From Enterococcus alcedinis (lineage in GTDB: Bacteria > Bacillota > Bacilli > Lactobacillales > Enterococcaceae), in the NCBI RefSeq assembly GCF_014635985.1, contig NZ_BMDT01000007.1, positions 62,001 to 126,000 of the forward strand: a DNA stretch of 64,000 bases. Reading direction: 5' to 3'. Below the pieces are notes generated by a model. That model was not told the DNA's origin. It saw only the letters and a list, made by a program, of their open reading frames with translations, and searched no databases. The position numbers and the translations under genes are program-made. How positions within the stretch are numbered: position 1 is the first letter of the stretch; each line of letters begins with the position of its first letter. Shown piece after piece: positions 8,600 through 17,123 of the stretch.

Positions 8600-8630
8600 A
8601 TCATAACATTGGAGCTGACTTCAATGTCAA
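8600..8630 (-). promoter_or_regulatory. MerR-type promoter with 19-bp spacer
   Basis: Read on the minus strand: -35 TTGACA (8630-8625), a 19-base spacer, and -10 TATGAT (8605-8600). The spacer holds the dyad TTGAAGTCAGCTCCAA. Overlong spacers with a central dyad are the hallmark of promoters activated by MerR regulators, so the merR-DUF4260 operon is probably autoregulated. Confidence 0.8.
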
Positions 8631-8770
8631 CAGAAAAGCAAGGGGCAGTGTTTCATACTCGATTGATTTTGGAAAAATAATGAATTGCCAGGTGAAGACA
8701 TTGATTGCTATCGTTTTCACTCTTCATGTATACTATTATTAGGAATAACTTGAAGAAGGGATCGAAAGAA

Positions 8771-9361
8771 ATGATTGAAGGAGAAACATTAAGCCTGGAT
8801 GCGGTTGAAGCAGGTAGACACTATAAAAATTGCTATTTTAGTTCTGCCAGTCAACCGATTCGATTGTCCGATGTGACATTTGAGCGATGCGAGTTTCAGC
8901 AAACCGATTTTGAAAATAGTGAATGGTTGGATTGTCGATTGATTCATTTGAACTTATCCAATCACTCATTGAATAATAGTGTTTTTTATCGCTGTGTATT
9001 TGAAAAGTGCCAATTAACAGGAACCAATTTTTACTTTAATCACTGGAAAAATAATCAAGTGATTGAGAGTAAAGCCAACTACTTGAATTTAAGTGAGTCG
9101 GCATTAGAAAATTGTTCCTTTACAGATTGTTTTTTACAAGAATCTTACTTTCAAAGTGTTAAAATTAAAAAGAAATTAGCCTTTATTCGTTGTGAATTAG
9201 AAGAAGCTGATTTTTTTGATACCCCACTAAAGGGTGTCGATTTTTCTAAAAGTATTTTTTCAAACTTGCGTGTTTCACCGAATCAGTTAAAAGGTTGTAT
9301 CATTAATCCTTATCAAGCGGCATCTTTAATTCAGTTACTTGGTGTAAAGATTAATGATTAA
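8771..9361 (+). CDS. Pentapeptide-repeat protein, Qnr/MfpA-like layout
   Basis: Cytoplasmic right-handed beta-helix protein of 196 residues. Repeats of the A(D/N)LXX type run through most of the chain (FERCEFQQTDFENSEW, LNNSVFYRCVFEKCQLTG, LENCSFTDCFLQESYF, DFSKSIFSNL). The C-terminal stretch QLKGCIINPYQAASLIQLLGVKI has the Gln-Ala-xx-Leu-hydrophobic-xx-Leu-Gly ending of Qnr and MfpA proteins, which protect DNA gyrase from quinolones. I chose ATG 8771 because AAGAAGGG lies 10 bases upstream; the frame is open further up but has no ribosome site there. Gyrase protection is inference; many pentapeptide proteins have other or unknown roles. Confidence 0.85.
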   Translation: MIEGETLSLDAVEAGRHYKNCYFSSASQPIRLSDVTFERCEFQQTDFENSEWLDCRLIHLNLSNHSLNNSVFYRCVFEKCQLTGTNFYFNHWKNNQVIESKANYLNLSESALENCSFTDCFLQESYFQSVKIKKKLAFIRCELEEADFFDTPLKGVDFSKSIFSNLRVSPNQLKGCIINPYQAASLIQLLGVKIND

Positions 9362-9395
9362 TGTTCAAAATAAACTTCCAAAAGGAGCGAATGCT

Positions 9396-10379
9396 ATGTG
9401 TACAAGTATCACGTATCAAATGACAGATGGAACGAATTTTTTGGCAAGAACAATGGATTTTGGGTTTGAATTAGAAGGATTACCGACGATATTTCCTAGA
9501 AATTACGCATTTTCACTTGATTTAGGTGGGGAAATGACAAATCGTTATGGTTATGTTGGAACGGGCCGTAAATTAGATAAATATATCTTTGCTGATGGAA
9601 TGAATGAATGTGGTTTAGCAATTGCCGAGCTATACTTTCCACATGAAGCGCAGTATGAAGAGAAAAAAGCAGCAGATAAAATTAATTTAGCACCTCATGA
9701 ATTGATTTCGTGGGTTTTGGGTGAAATTGGCAGTGTGTCGGAGTTGAAAGAGCGCATTAACGAAGTGAATCTCGTAACGGCTGAGAACTCTTTGTTAGGA
9801 ATTGTGTTACCGTTGCATTATATTGTGACGGATCCAAGTGGTGAAACGGTTGTGATTGAACCTCAAGGTGGGCCACTAACAGTTAAAAACAATCCCGTTA
9901 ACGTGATGACAAATAGTCCTGAACTGGAATGGCATGTAAAAAATATGAATAACTATTTAGGAATTCAACCGCAAAATTTTAATCGTAAACAGTATGGGAG
10001 TCATACGGTTTTTCCGTTTGGTCAAGGATCAGGAACTTTTGGTTTACCGGGTGGTTATACGAGTCCGGAACGTTTTATTCGCGCAACTTATTTACGTGAA
10101 TATGCACGGAAATCATCGACGAACTCAGAAGCTATTTTAACGATTCTACATATTTTAGGGAACGTCACCATTCCTCAAGGGGTGAACATTAAAGAAGATG
10201 ACTCCGATGATTATACTCAATATACGGCTATTTTTAATACAAAAGACAAAACGTACTACTTTCAACCACAAGAAACGAACGCTCTTTTAAGTGTCGAGTT
10301 GACAGAAGAATATTTAACACAATCAGAACCTCAAGCATTTGCTTATGGAAAAGGTCTGAGAGTTGAGGCGTTGGGTTAG
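9396..10379 (+). CDS. Choloylglycine hydrolase family Ntn amidase
   Basis: N-terminal-nucleophile hydrolase of 327 residues that cleaves an amide bond: conjugated bile salt, penicillin V or an acyl-homoserine lactone, depending on subfamily. After Met removal Cys2 becomes the nucleophile (MCTSITY). Arg18 and Asp21 (LARTMDF) stand at the family positions, as do the later Asn in VMTNSPELEW and the Arg in FIRATY. At the site where bile salt hydrolases have Asn (GLNFPG) this protein has Tyr80 (ELYFPH), as penicillin V acylases do. ATG 9396 has AAGGAG 8 bases upstream. No signal peptide is seen, so it acts in the cytoplasm. Confidence 0.9.
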   Translation: MCTSITYQMTDGTNFLARTMDFGFELEGLPTIFPRNYAFSLDLGGEMTNRYGYVGTGRKLDKYIFADGMNECGLAIAELYFPHEAQYEEKKAADKINLAPHELISWVLGEIGSVSELKERINEVNLVTAENSLLGIVLPLHYIVTDPSGETVVIEPQGGPLTVKNNPVNVMTNSPELEWHVKNMNNYLGIQPQNFNRKQYGSHTVFPFGQGSGTFGLPGGYTSPERFIRATYLREYARKSSTNSEAILTILHILGNVTIPQGVNIKEDDSDDYTQYTAIFNTKDKTYYFQPQETNALLSVELTEEYLTQSEPQAFAYGKGLRVEALG

Positions 10380-10417
10380 ATGAAATCAGCGCTATATAAT
10401 AGTAGATAAAATAAAAA

Positions 10418-10466
10418 ACAGCTCATTATTCCTCTAAAGTTTAGTAGGGTAATGAGCTATTTTTTT
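10418..10466. terminator. Bidirectional terminator between converging genes
   Basis: Arms AGCTCATTA (10420-10428) and TAATGAGCT (10450-10458), with A-run upstream and eight T downstream, so it can act on both strands. It serves the Ntn hydrolase gene (plus) and the DUF1827 gene (minus). Confidence 0.85.
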
Positions 10467-10792
10467 TAACCAAATGCTTGGTATTTTTTTTCTTTTGCAT
10501 ATTTTGGAATGGAAATTTCTACTAGTCCTGGCGTGATGCTTAACTTAATGTCATTGGGATTGTATTCGTCAAGACTCAGTTTTTTAGTGAAATACGTTTT
10601 TATTTCTAGAATTTCATCTTCAGTAATCGGTCTTTTTTTATTCACAATGACAATTTCGTTATGTAGTGGTGCCGCAGTATAGATGACAGTAATGTTACCA
10701 GACGTATAAACCTTCACCAATTCTGCATCGGTATTTTCTAATTGCTGTCGAACGAGTCGAGAGTAGCTATTCGTTACATTTATTAAGCGCAT
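10466..10792 (-). CDS. DUF1827 family protein
   Basis: Protein of 108 residues in a family restricted, as far as I know, to Lactobacillales. Its beginning, MRLINVTNSYSRLV, and the following ENTDAELVKVYTSGNITVIYT are the recognisable core. No catalytic motif, membrane segment or signal peptide is seen. I chose the ATG at 10792 because TTGGAG lies 8 bases upstream; the GTG three codons earlier overlaps that site. In streptococci and enterococci this family lies next to clpE as here, which suggests a link to protein quality control, though no function is established. Confidence 0.88.
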   Translation of the reverse strand: MRLINVTNSYSRLVRQQLENTDAELVKVYTSGNITVIYTAAPLHNEIVIVNKKRPITEDEILEIKTYFTKKLSLDEYNPNDIKLSITPGLVEISIPKYAKEKKYQAFG

Positions 10793-10821
10793 CTTATTCA
10801 CTCCAATAATCTCTTTTATTC

Positions 10822-10850
10822 ATTATAAGTAGAGGATGAATAAAAGTGAA
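10822..10850 (-). promoter_or_regulatory. Promoter of DUF1827 gene
   Basis: On the minus strand, -35 TTCACT (10850-10845), 17 bases, then -10 TATAAT (10827-10822). It lies between clpE and the DUF1827 gene, so the latter has its own transcription start. Confidence 0.6.
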
Positions 10851-10955
10851 GTAAAAGAGACTAAAAAAGAGAAATATTTTAATAAAACTATAAATTATGG
10901 TGCAATACACGTCATCATTCTATTCGTAGATATGGATTTTTTCTTAAATAGTGGC

Positions 10956-10990
10956 AAAAAGTCTCTCAATCGAAGAATCGAGTGAGAGAC
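10956..10990 (-). terminator. Terminator after clpE
   Basis: On the minus strand, hairpin arms GTCTCTCACTCG and CGATTGAGAGAC around a short loop, followed by TTTTT. It ends the clpE transcript. Confidence 0.85.
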
Positions 10991-11010
10991 CTTTGTACAT
11001 CTTGTATTTG

Positions 11011-13257
11011 TTAGTCATTTTGTTCGGACGTGATTTCAACGACGGGTTCGACTGTTTCAAATGGAATGATTGAGATTTCATTATCTTCCGTTAAAACAGC
11101 TTGTAGATGATGTTTCGTCGGATGATCTATATAAAAATCAGCAATGCCATCTTCAATTTGTTCTTGGATGGTTCGACGTAATGGTCTTGCACCCATTGAA
11201 GGATCGTAACCAAGATCAACTAGTTTTTCTTGGACGGCAATTGGCACGTCAATGTGTAGATTTTGTGTCTTAATTTGCTCGTTCACTTCATCAATCATGA
11301 GTGAAACAATTGATAATAAGTTTTCTTTGCTAAGTTCTTTGAATTCGATGATGCCATCGAAGCGGTTTAAGAACTCAGGAGCAAAGTAGTGGTGTAGTTG
11401 ATTTAAAATTGAGCGGTTGACACCATCTCTTGTTGCTGCGAACCCAACATTTGCTTCTACGTTTCTAGTACCGGCATTACTAGTCATAATGATTAACGTA
11501 TCTTTAAAGCTGACAGTTCGTCCTTTAGCGTCTGTTAAGCGACCGTCTTCTAAGATTTGAAGGAACATGTGTAAAACATCCGGGTGCGCTTTTTCGACTT
11601 CATCCAATAAAATAAGACTATAAGGGTTGCGGCGAACTTTTTCGGTTAATTGCCCAGCTTCTTCATAACCAACATAACCTGGAGGTGAGCCGATTAATTT
11701 GGCTGTACTATGTTTTTCCATATATTCAGACATATCAAAACGAATCATTGAATCGGCTGAACCAAACATTTCTGTTGCCAGTTGTTTTGCTAGCTCAGTC
11801 TTACCAACTCCTGTAGGTCCAACGAAAAGGAAGGAGCCGATTGGTCGATTTTGTTTGCTAAGTCCCACGCGATTGCGTCGGATTGCTTTAGCTACTTTAT
11901 CAATCGCTTGCGTTTGACCAATGACATGGCTATTTAAATCGGCTGCTAAGTTTTTCAGCTGTGTTTGTTCTTTTTCTTTCAGTTCACCCACCGGGATACC
12001 TGTACGTTCTTCAACAATTTGTTCCATTGTTTGTTCAGTGATAATTGGTGTTTCCTCATCTGTAACTTTATGTTGTTTTAATTTCTCTAGTTTTGCAATT
12101 TGATCGCGATAATAAGCGGCTTTTTCAAAATCTTCTTCTTTGGATGCGAGTGCTTTTTGCTCCTCTGAGTACGCTAGTTTTTCTTCAATTTCTTTTGGAT
12201 CGATCATGTTAATTGTTAAGTTTTTCTTAGAACCAGATTCATCGAGTAAGTCAATGGCTTTATCCGGTAAGAAACGATCTTGAATGTAGCGGTGTGAAAG
12301 TGTCGCCGCGGCTTCAATCGCCTCGTTCGTGTATTTAACGTGGTGGTAATCTTCGTAACGTGATTGCAAGCCTTTTAAAATGGCAATCGTTTCTTCGACT
12401 GTCGGCTCGTCGACACGTACCGGTTGCATACGACGTTCAAGTGCCGGATCTTTTTCGATAATACGGTACTCACTTAACGTAGTTGCTCCAACCATTTGCA
12501 ATTCACCACGAGCAAGTGCTGGTTTTAAAATATTTCCAGCATCTAAATTCCCGTCGCCAGCATTCCCAGCGCCGACAATTTCATGCACTTCATCAATGAA
12601 TAGAATAATATTATCGGCTGCTTTGACTTCTTCAATTAATTTTTGCATTCGTTCTTCAAATTGTCCACGAATACCAGTTCCTTGAACAAGCGAAGCGACA
12701 TCTAAACGAATGACTTCTTTGTTCTTAAGTTTTTGTGGCACGTCACCATCGACAATCTTTTGGGCGAAACCTTCCACGACAGCTGTTTTACCAACACCGG
12801 GTTCACCAATTAAGACCGGATTATTCTTTGTTCGACGATTTAAAATTTCGATCAAACGAATGACTTCATTATCACGACCGATGACAGGGTCAATCGCACC
12901 ATTACGGGCTTGATCGGTAATATTAATCCCATATTCATCTAAAAGGCCGCCATTTTGATTGTTTGTAGGTTGGGCACCACCGTTAAAGAAATGGTTGCCA
13001 CCACCTGCACCACCCGTTTGAGTTGGGGGTGTTTTTTGATTTTGTTCTTTTTGCATTTGTTGCGATAATTGTCTAAATAAATCGTCTAAGTTATTAAATC
13101 CAAAGGGGTCACGAGGGCCTTGGTTCATCGTAGGGTTTGCTTGGTTTTTCATTTGTTGGTAACAACTTTGACAATAATCAATTTGTTTACGTTGTCCACC
13201 GACATTTGCGTATAAATGAATAGTTGCTTCATTTTTGTCACAATTTTGACAGCGCAT
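11011..13257 (-). CDS. clpE: ATP-dependent Clp chaperone ClpE
   Basis: Hsp100 unfoldase that feeds misfolded proteins to ClpP; in Firmicutes it also helps reactivate CtsR control after heat shock. It has 748 residues. The N-terminal zinc finger ([10 protein letters not shown] and a second CQSC pair near residue 30) is diagnostic of ClpE. A Gln/Gly/Asn-rich linker (about 40-105), AAA module 1 with GEPGVGKT, a UVR-like coiled segment (about 360-400) and AAA module 2 with GPTGVGKT follow. The C-terminus has the ClpB-D2-small domain. A CtsR box lies directly downstream of its -10. DUF1827 follows after its own terminator. Confidence 0.97.
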   Translation of the reverse strand: MRCQNCDKNEATIHLYANVGGQRKQIDYCQSCYQQMKNQANPTMNQGPRDPFGFNNLDDLFRQLSQQMQKEQNQKTPPTQTGGAGGGNHFFNGGAQPTNNQNGGLLDEYGINITDQARNGAIDPVIGRDNEVIRLIEILNRRTKNNPVLIGEPGVGKTAVVEGFAQKIVDGDVPQKLKNKEVIRLDVASLVQGTGIRGQFEERMQKLIEEVKAADNIILFIDEVHEIVGAGNAGDGNLDAGNILKPALARGELQMVGATTLSEYRIIEKDPALERRMQPVRVDEPTVEETIAILKGLQSRYEDYHHVKYTNEAIEAAATLSHRYIQDRFLPDKAIDLLDESGSKKNLTINMIDPKEIEEKLAYSEEQKALASKEEDFEKAAYYRDQIAKLEKLKQHKVTDEETPIITEQTMEQIVEERTGIPVGELKEKEQTQLKNLAADLNSHVIGQTQAIDKVAKAIRRNRVGLSKQNRPIGSFLFVGPTGVGKTELAKQLATEMFGSADSMIRFDMSEYMEKHSTAKLIGSPPGYVGYEEAGQLTEKVRRNPYSLILLDEVEKAHPDVLHMFLQILEDGRLTDAKGRTVSFKDTLIIMTSNAGTRNVEANVGFAATRDGVNRSILNQLHHYFAPEFLNRFDGIIEFKELSKENLLSIVSLMIDEVNEQIKTQNLHIDVPIAVQEKLVDLGYDPSMGARPLRRTIQEQIEDGIADFYIDHPTKHHLQAVLTEDNEISIIPFETVEPVVEITSEQND

Positions 13258-13323
13258 AGAAACACGACCTTTCTATTGAGATTATTTATGTGTTTTTTGG
13301 TAAAAATAAAAGATCAAGATAAA

Positions 13324-13380
13324 GCTGACCAATATTGACCTTTCATGATTTTATTATACAATTTTTTAAAAATCGTGCAA
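13324..13380 (-). promoter_or_regulatory. clpE promoter with CtsR box
   Basis: On the minus strand: -35 TTGCAC (13380-13375), 16 bases, -10 TATAAT (13358-13353), then the CtsR direct repeat GGTCAAT-ATT-GGTCAGC (13340-13324), close to the consensus GGTCAAA-NAN-GGTCAAA. The box covers the transcription start, so repression by CtsR is expected. Confidence 0.88.
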
Positions 13381-13408
13381 GTTTTTTGAACGAACCTTAT
13401 AAATCTCT

Positions 13409-13436
13409 TTGCATATACGAAATCTTACCTTAGAAT
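13409..13436 (+). promoter_or_regulatory. Promoter of the small gene before ptsH
   Basis: -35 TTGCAT (13409-13414), 16-base spacer, -10 TAGAAT (13431-13436), about 35 bases before the GTG start of the 63-codon gene. Confidence 0.6.
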
Positions 13437-13470
13437 AATAGAGAAACAAAGGAGTCGAGGAGGGGTGCAA

Positions 13471-13662
13471 GTGAACGAGAATCATTATAGTGAAGAGATT
13501 CAAAAACTCGTTGATGGAGTGATTGATGAAATTATTATTGAAAAGGAAAATTTTCTGACTTTCAGAAATGCTTGGTTAATCAATGAAAACAAAAATTTGA
13601 TTATTGGTGAAGCGGGATTAAGCGGGCAAGTTGTTTACCGTTTGGTCAACGTGAACAAATAA
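13471..13662 (+). CDS. Small conserved-looking protein of unknown function
   Basis: A 63-residue acidic protein that I do not recognise. It has a helical N-terminal part (EEIQKLVDGVIDEIIIEKE) and a beta-rich C-terminal half (NKNLIIGEAGLSGQVVYRLV). It is likely a real gene because a clear promoter and a very strong ribosome site (GAGGAGGGG) precede it. I chose the GTG at 13471, 7 bases from GGAGG; a GTG at 13465 overlaps the site. It lies between divergent clpE and ptsH. No membrane segment, cysteine or metal motif is seen. Confidence 0.65.
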   Translation: MNENHYSEEIQKLVDGVIDEIIIEKENFLTFRNAWLINENKNLIIGEAGLSGQVVYRLVNVNK

Positions 13663-13696
13663 ATTCACCAATTCTAAGTAATTGTAACGAAAGTAG

Positions 13697-13792
13697 TTGT
13701 TAATTAAGACGAAAAATGGTAATCTTAACAACTGAAAGGGTCTTTACTAAGTTGGTAGCGATTCAATCCGCTAACCATTAGGATTCCCTCAA
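13697..13792 (+). promoter_or_regulatory. ptsH promoter and structured leader
   Basis: -35 TTGTTA (13697-13702), 17 bases, extended -10 TGGTAATCT (TAATCT at 13720-13725). The predicted transcript starts near 13732 and at once enters a hairpin (13738-13788). Its nested stems are GGG/CCC, CTAA/TTAG, TGG/CCA and TAGCG/CGCTA around the loop ATTCAATC. No T-run follows, so it is not a simple terminator. The ribosome site of ptsH is about 25 bases further on. Confidence 0.55.
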
Positions 13793-13828
13793 AAAAAATA
13801 CTATCTATCATGAAGGAGATTGATTAAT

Positions 13829-14095
13829 ATGGAAAAGAAAGATTTTAACGTAATCGCAGAGACAGGGATTCATGCACGCCCTGCAACATTATTAGTTCAA
13901 ACAGCAAGCAAATTTAACTCTGATATCAATTTAGAGTACAAAGGTAAATCAGTAAACCTTAAATCAATTATGGGCGTAATGTCTTTAGGTGTTGGTCAAG
14001 GATCTGATGTAACAATTTCTATCGAAGGAACTGACGAAGCAGAAGCAATGGCTGCAATCACTGAAACAATGCAAAAAGAAGGGTTGTCTAACTAA
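13829..14095 (+). CDS. ptsH: Phosphocarrier protein HPr
   Basis: General PTS phosphocarrier, 88 residues. His15 in [10 protein letters not shown] takes phosphate from enzyme I and passes it to EIIA proteins such as MtlF. Ser46 in [11 protein letters not shown] is the HPr-kinase site that makes P-Ser-HPr, the CcpA co-repressor. ATG 13829 has AAGGAGA 9 bases upstream; an in-frame TTG at 13820 lies inside that region. It overlaps ptsI by one base (TAATG), so the two are translationally coupled. Confidence 0.98.
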   Translation: MEKKDFNVIAETGIHARPATLLVQTASKFNSDINLEYKGKSVNLKSIMGVMSLGVGQGSDVTISIEGTDEAEAMAAITETMQKEGLSN

Positions 14096-15822
14096 TGACT
14101 GAAATGCTAAAAGGAATCGCAGCCAGTGATGGCGTTGCTGTTGCCAAAGCATATCTATTAGTTCAACCAGACTTATCCTTTACAAAAGTTACAGTAGAAG
14201 ACAGTCAAGCTGAAGCAGCACGCTTAGATGATGCTTTAAGCAAGTCATCAGAAGAATTACAACAAATTCGTAACAAAGCTGCTGAAAGCTTAGGTGAAGA
14301 AGAAGCACAAGTATTCGATGCTCACTTAATGGTTTTGAGCGACCCAGATATGATTGGTCAAATCAAACAAAACATCTCAGACAATAAAGTTAACGCAGAA
14401 TCTGCCTTAAAAGAAGTGACTGATATGTATATTGGTATGTTTGAAGCGATGGAAGATAATGCTTACATGCAAGAACGTGCTGCGGATATTCGCGACGTTG
14501 CAAAACGTATTTTGGCACACTTATTGCAAGTTGTATTACCAAATCCATCCATGATTAACGAAGAAGTTGTTGTTGTGGCACATGATTTAACACCAAGTGA
14601 CACGGCACAATTAGATCGTAATTTTGTAAAAGCTTTTGTAACTGACATCGGTGGTCGTACGTCACATTCAGCTATTATGGCTCGTTCGTTAGAAATTCCA
14701 GCGATTGTTGGAACTGGCGAAATCACTGCAAAAGTGAAAGCCGGAGACATTTTAGCGGTGAATGGTATCGAAGGTGATGTGATTATTCACCCAACTGAAG
14801 ATCAAAAAGCAAACATTGTTAAAATTGGTGAAGACTACGCTGCTCAAAAAGTAGAGTGGGAAAAACTAAAACATGCAGAAACAGTTACAGCTGACGGCAA
14901 ACATTTTGAACTTGCTGCAAACATTGGAACACCAAAAGATTTAACTGGTGCTCACAACAATGGTGCAGAAGGTGTTGGTTTATATCGTACAGAATTCCTA
15001 TATATGGATTCTCCAGATTTCCCAACAGAAGAAGATCAATATGTTGCTTATAAAGCAGTGCTTGAAGGCATGTCTGGTAAGCCAGTGGTTGTTCGTACAA
15101 TGGACATTGGTGGCGATAAGGAATTACCTTACTTGCAATTACCACACGAGATGAACCCATTCTTAGGTTACCGTGCGTTACGTATTAGCTTATCATCATT
15201 AGGAGAAGACATGTTCCGTACGCAATTACGTGCATTATTACGTGCTTCTGTTCATGGTAATTTGCGCATTATGTTCCCAATGGTAGCTACTTTACAAGAA
15301 TTCCGTTCAGCTAAAAAAATGTACGATGAAGAGAAAGCTAAATTAGTTGCAGAAGGTGTGGCAGTTTCTGATACGATTCAAGTCGGTATCATGATTGAAA
15401 TTCCAGCAGCAGCTATTCTAGCGGATCGATTCGCTAAAGAAGTTGACTTCTTCAGTATCGGAACAAACGATTTAATCCAATATACAATGGCGGCAGACCG
15501 TATGAACGAACAAGTTTCTTACCTTTACCAACCATATAACCCATCAATTCTACGTTTAATTAAAAACGTTGTTGATGCAGCGCACGCTGAAGGTAAATGG
15601 GCTGGAATGTGTGGAGAAATGGCCGGCGATCAAACAGCTGTTCCATTATTAATGGGTATTGGTTTAGATGAATTTTCTATGAGTGCAACATCTATTCTTA
15701 AAACTCGTAGCCTAATGAAAAAATTAGATACAAGTAAAATGAAAGAATTTGCCGATCGTGCGTTAACTGAGTGCGACACAATGGAAGATGTTCTTGAAAT
15801 CATGAAAGAATACATCAACTAA
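14095..15822 (+). CDS. ptsI: PTS enzyme I
   Basis: Phosphoenolpyruvate-protein phosphotransferase, 575 residues, the first step of all PTS uptake. The N-terminal HPr-binding and phosphohistidine domains include the active His191 in [13 protein letters not shown]. The C-terminal TIM-barrel PEP-binding domain has [12 protein letters not shown], the FFSIGTNDL segment and the catalytic-Cys region [13 protein letters not shown]. Its start overlaps the ptsH stop, forming the standard ptsHI operon, which ends in a strong terminator. It supplies both mannitol systems in this window. Confidence 0.98.
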   Translation: MTEMLKGIAASDGVAVAKAYLLVQPDLSFTKVTVEDSQAEAARLDDALSKSSEELQQIRNKAAESLGEEEAQVFDAHLMVLSDPDMIGQIKQNISDNKVNAESALKEVTDMYIGMFEAMEDNAYMQERAADIRDVAKRILAHLLQVVLPNPSMINEEVVVVAHDLTPSDTAQLDRNFVKAFVTDIGGRTSHSAIMARSLEIPAIVGTGEITAKVKAGDILAVNGIEGDVIIHPTEDQKANIVKIGEDYAAQKVEWEKLKHAETVTADGKHFELAANIGTPKDLTGAHNNGAEGVGLYRTEFLYMDSPDFPTEEDQYVAYKAVLEGMSGKPVVVRTMDIGGDKELPYLQLPHEMNPFLGYRALRISLSSLGEDMFRTQLRALLRASVHGNLRIMFPMVATLQEFRSAKKMYDEEKAKLVAEGVAVSDTIQVGIMIEIPAAAILADRFAKEVDFFSIGTNDLIQYTMAADRMNEQVSYLYQPYNPSILRLIKNVVDAAHAEGKWAGMCGEMAGDQTAVPLLMGIGLDEFSMSATSILKTRSLMKKLDTSKMKEFADRALTECDTMEDVLEIMKEYIN

Positions 15823-15839
15823 TTATTTACATCATTTGG

Positions 15840-15883
15840 ACTCGTGAGATAATCTGCTCTATAGATTATCCCACGAGTTTTTT
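15840..15883 (+). terminator. Terminator after ptsI
   Basis: Nested arms ACTCGTG/CACGAGT and GATAATCT/AGATTATC, then TTTTTT. Strong intrinsic terminator. Confidence 0.93.
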
Positions 15884-16052
15884 GTTGTTTGTCAACTCAA
15901 TGAGTGACATCAATCATTTGAATTGTTTCGATAACTTTTTTTGCGTTTCGATTTAGTTTTTCAAAAAAACATTTTGTGTTATGCTTATAATGAACTGAAA
16001 ATCAATGGAATAAAATCAGACTCAAGGACGATTTTCTAAAAAATACCTATGT

Positions 16053-16058
16053 TATACT
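16053..16058 (+). promoter_or_regulatory. -10 of glycolipid operon
   Basis: TATACT preceded by TGT (extended -10), 26 bases before the first glycosyltransferase start. Another TATAAT at 15986-15991 could be an upstream start. Neither has a clear -35. Confidence 0.45.
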
Positions 16059-16083
16059 AAAGAGGTAATGTAAAGAAGGGAAT

Positions 16084-17100
16084 GTGTCTTTCGTGAAAAT
16101 ACTTTTGTACTTTGAAAGTCAAAAACTTTTAGAAAAATCAGGCATTGGTCGTGCGTTTACGCATCAGAAAAAAGCGCTAGAAAGTGTTCATGTTGCTTAT
16201 ACGGATCAACAGTCAGAAAACAATTATGATATTTTACATATTAATACATACGGGTTAAATAGCTATCGCATGATCAGACAAGCCAAGCAAAAAAACAAAA
16301 AAATTATTTATCATGCGCATTCTACAGCAGAGGATTTTCGTAATTCTTTTATCGGATCAAATCTTTTAGCGCCATTATATAAAAAACATTTAATCAAACT
16401 CTATAGTGCTGCAGATCAATTAATTACACCGACACCGTATTCAAAAAAAATTATCGAAAACTATGGGATTCAAACACCAATCAAAGTTCTATCAAATGGT
16501 GTGTCTTTAGAGAAATTCCAAGCTTGTAAAACAAAAGAACAAAAATTTAGAGAATACTTCTCATTAACTCCTGAACAAAAAGTCGTAATTTCAGTAGGTC
16601 TTTATTTTGAAAGAAAAGGGATTTTAGACTTTGTTAAAGTAGCGGAAGCTTTTCCAGAATATACGTTTATCTGGTTTGGCTATACACCATTGTATAGTGT
16701 GCCAACCAAAGTGCGCAAAGTCGTGCAAGGGGATCATCCGGATAATGTTATTTTCCCCGGTTACATTAAAGGAGATATTTTAGAGGGAGCTTACACAAAT
16801 GCTGATTTGTTTTTCTTTCCTTCTTATGAAGAAACGGAAGGAATTGTTGTTTTAGAAGCATTGGCGAGCCACCAACACATGTTATTACGAGCAATTCCAG
16901 TTTACAATGAATGGTTAACAGACAAAGAAAATTGTTATATGGGAGCAACGAATGAAGCGTTTGTGTCATTAATCAAAAAAATAATGGCAAAAGAGCTACC
17001 AGACTTGCGTGAGAGTGGTTATCAAACGGCAGTCGAAAAAAGTATACCAGAAATAGGAAAACGATTAAAAGCGATTTATGAAGAAGTACTAGAACGGTAA
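16084..17100 (+). CDS. Glycolipid glycosyltransferase GT4 (BgsA/CpoA/LafB-like)
   Basis: Probable second enzyme of glycolipid synthesis, adding a hexose to monoglucosyl-diacylglycerol to make the diglycosyl lipid that anchors lipoteichoic acid at the inner membrane face. The 338 residues match the shorter of the paired enzymes (CpoA, BgsA, A. laidlawii diglucosyl synthase, from memory). It is a GT-B fold with the EX7E motif in EETEGIVVLEALAS near the C-terminus and N-terminal LEKSGIGRAFTHQKKAL. The start is GTG: 16084 has AAGAAGGG only 3 bases away, 16093 has it 12 away, and homologues would favour VKILLY at 16093. It is 23 bases before the next glycosyltransferase. Confidence 0.85.
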   Translation: MSFVKILLYFESQKLLEKSGIGRAFTHQKKALESVHVAYTDQQSENNYDILHINTYGLNSYRMIRQAKQKNKKIIYHAHSTAEDFRNSFIGSNLLAPLYKKHLIKLYSAADQLITPTPYSKKIIENYGIQTPIKVLSNGVSLEKFQACKTKEQKFREYFSLTPEQKVVISVGLYFERKGILDFVKVAEAFPEYTFIWFGYTPLYSVPTKVRKVVQGDHPDNVIFPGYIKGDILEGAYTNADLFFFPSYEETEGIVVLEALASHQHMLLRAIPVYNEWLTDKENCYMGATNEAFVSLIKKIMAKELPDLRESGYQTAVEKSIPEIGKRLKAIYEEVLER

Positions 17101-17123
17101 AGGGAAGTTGAAGGTGAAATAAA

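Noticed and set aside
12380-12685. 101-codon plus-strand frame opposite clpE, with similar frames at 11699 and 12710
   Set aside because: They lie within the antisense of a well-conserved gene, have no ribosome site and show composition typical of shadow frames.
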